From Aquila chrysaetos chrysaetos (Eukaryota; Chordata; Aves; Accipitriformes; Accipitridae): 64,000 nt of DNA. This document shows positions 63,045 through 64,000 of the stretch, in pieces; position 1 is the first letter of the stretch; every line of letters starts with the position of its first letter. The position numbers were made by a program, and so were the translations under genes. The notes below the pieces were generated by a model. It worked only from the letters and a program-made list of their open reading frames with translations, had not been told where the DNA came from and did not search any database. The DNA is taken from positions 17,737,363 through 17,801,362 of the forward strand of contig NC_044005.1 of assembly GCF_900496995.4 (NCBI RefSeq), read 5' to 3'.

Positions 63045-63617
63045 TGAGAAAAATGATCCTTCCCTTCTATTCTGCACTGGTGAGACCACCTCTGGAGTAT
63101 TGCATCCAGTTTGGGGTTCCCAGTGCAAGGGAGATGTGGACATACTGGAGCAGAATGAGTCCAGAGGAGGGTGAGCAGGATGGCTGCATGGCTGGAGCGC
63201 AGGGTGTATGAGGAGAGGCTGGGAGACCTGGAATTGTTCATCCAGGAGAAGGGAAGGTGAAGGAAGGTTCTGAGTGCTGTCTACAGATACCTATTAGGAG
63301 GGTGCAGAGAACATGGGCCCAGGCTCTTCTTGCAGGTGCACAGTGACAGGAACAGAGACAATGCACACAAGACAGAAAATGGGAAATTCTCATCAGACAT
63401 TATGAAAAAAAATTCAACATGAGGGTGATCAAAAACTTGGATGGGTTACTTAGAGAGGCTATGAAATTTCCATCCTTAGAAATACTCAAATCCTGACTGA
63501 ATGAGACCCTGAGCAACCTTATCTGGTGTCAGAGTTGACTCAGTATAAGGTGGTTGGTTGCACTGGAAGACCTCTAGAGGTCCTTCCAACCTATATTATT
63601 AAATGATTTTGTGATTC
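63045..63617 (+). mobile_element. CR1 LINE 3' fragment in intron 4 of serpin D
   Basis: The + strand text follows the CR1 ORF2 C-terminus (CTGCACTGGTGAGACCACCT, then GGAGTATTGCATCCAGTTTG) down to the 3' tail (GGTCCTTCCAACCTATATTA, TGATTTTGTGATTCC). It is well diverged from the other copies (many indels), so it is older, and it is 5'-truncated. Confidence 0.85.
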
Positions 63618-64000
63618 CTCACACTGAATTACTACATGTGTAAACACCTGGATTACAGATATAGGACAAGTGAATAGAGGAAGGGTAGCAGGACCTCATA
63701 AGAGGAATTTTCAGGTGCATTATGAACAATGAAGAAAAAACATGGAGGGCTGACCAAAGACAATGAAATAAGATCACATGAATTTAGAAATATGAATTTG
63801 CTATACCTACTACAGGTAGGTACTACCTACTTACAGCCCTGTAAAGTCAAGTCATATCAGTGGGCTGTGTTACAGAAAGACACCCTATAAAGCTTGTCAC
63901 TATTGTGTCTTTGCAGAGAGAATTTTTTTGCATACACAGAAGTTGATGCAAAATTAAAAACTTATTCTTCTGTGTTAAACATTAAGGACAAAATTTTACT
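63618..64000 (+). other. Continuation of serpin D intron 4
   Basis: AT-rich text. I searched for the exon 5 start (CACAAGGCCCTGCTG-like) and found none. Confidence 0.5.

Noticed and set aside
1-64000. CRISPR arrays, operons, tRNA or rRNA genes
   Set aside because: The window is vertebrate. I saw no spaced direct-repeat array, no tRNA cloverleaf and no rRNA-like segment.

Overview
The window is vertebrate nuclear DNA, almost certainly from a bird. The evidence is multi-exon genes with GT-AG introns, several CR1 LINE copies with typical avian CR1 3' ends, and a family of about 570-bp solo LTRs whose sequence I recognise as avian ERVL-like. The species cannot be named from sequence alone.

The window holds a tandem, same-strand (+) cluster of clade A serpins (alpha-1-antitrypsin / antichymotrypsin type). 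Three genes have complete coding regions: serpin A (2860-6476), serpin B (27335-30588) and serpin C (47084-51552). A fourth, serpin D (60216-62536), loses its last exon off the right edge. All share one architecture: a non-coding exon 1, a long exon 2 with the start codon and signal peptide, a 271-nt exon 3, a 148-nt exon 4, and an exon 5 that carries the reactive centre loop (RCL). Intron phases are 1, 2, 0 throughout. Between the genes lie broken copies: a very decayed relic near 14.3-15.2 kb, a pseudogene at 38.3-39.4 kb (related to serpin D) and one at 54.8-57.0 kb (related to serpin C).

Layout: 1-7.2 kb serpin A; 10.3-12.8 kb a long, 5'-truncated, inactivated CR1; 13.5-23.5 kb a mobile-element-rich stretch with four LTRs (one nested in another, all with 5-bp target duplications), a reverse CR1 and the oldest serpin relic; 26.4-30.6 kb serpin B with a recognisable liver-type promoter; 30.6-43 kb mostly featureless AT-rich sequence with one pseudogene; 43.6-51.9 kb serpin C with two promoter/exon 1 copies; 54.8-57 kb a pseudogene; 58.4 kb to the edge serpin D with a CR1 in its last intron.

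How the genes work together: the products are predicted secreted serine protease inhibitors sharing an intact hinge, so they should be inhibitory. They differ at the bait residues: Arg-Val-Leu in A, Arg-Ser in B, Pro-His-Ser in C, unknown in D. Promoters of B, D and one C copy share an HNF1-like site followed 12-13 bp later by CTTAAT, which suggests shared liver-type expression. The most interesting signals are this bait-site divergence, the duplicated promoter/exon 1 upstream of serpin C, and the turnover of copies by duplication and transposon insertion. I found no non-serpin protein-coding host gene that I could support.
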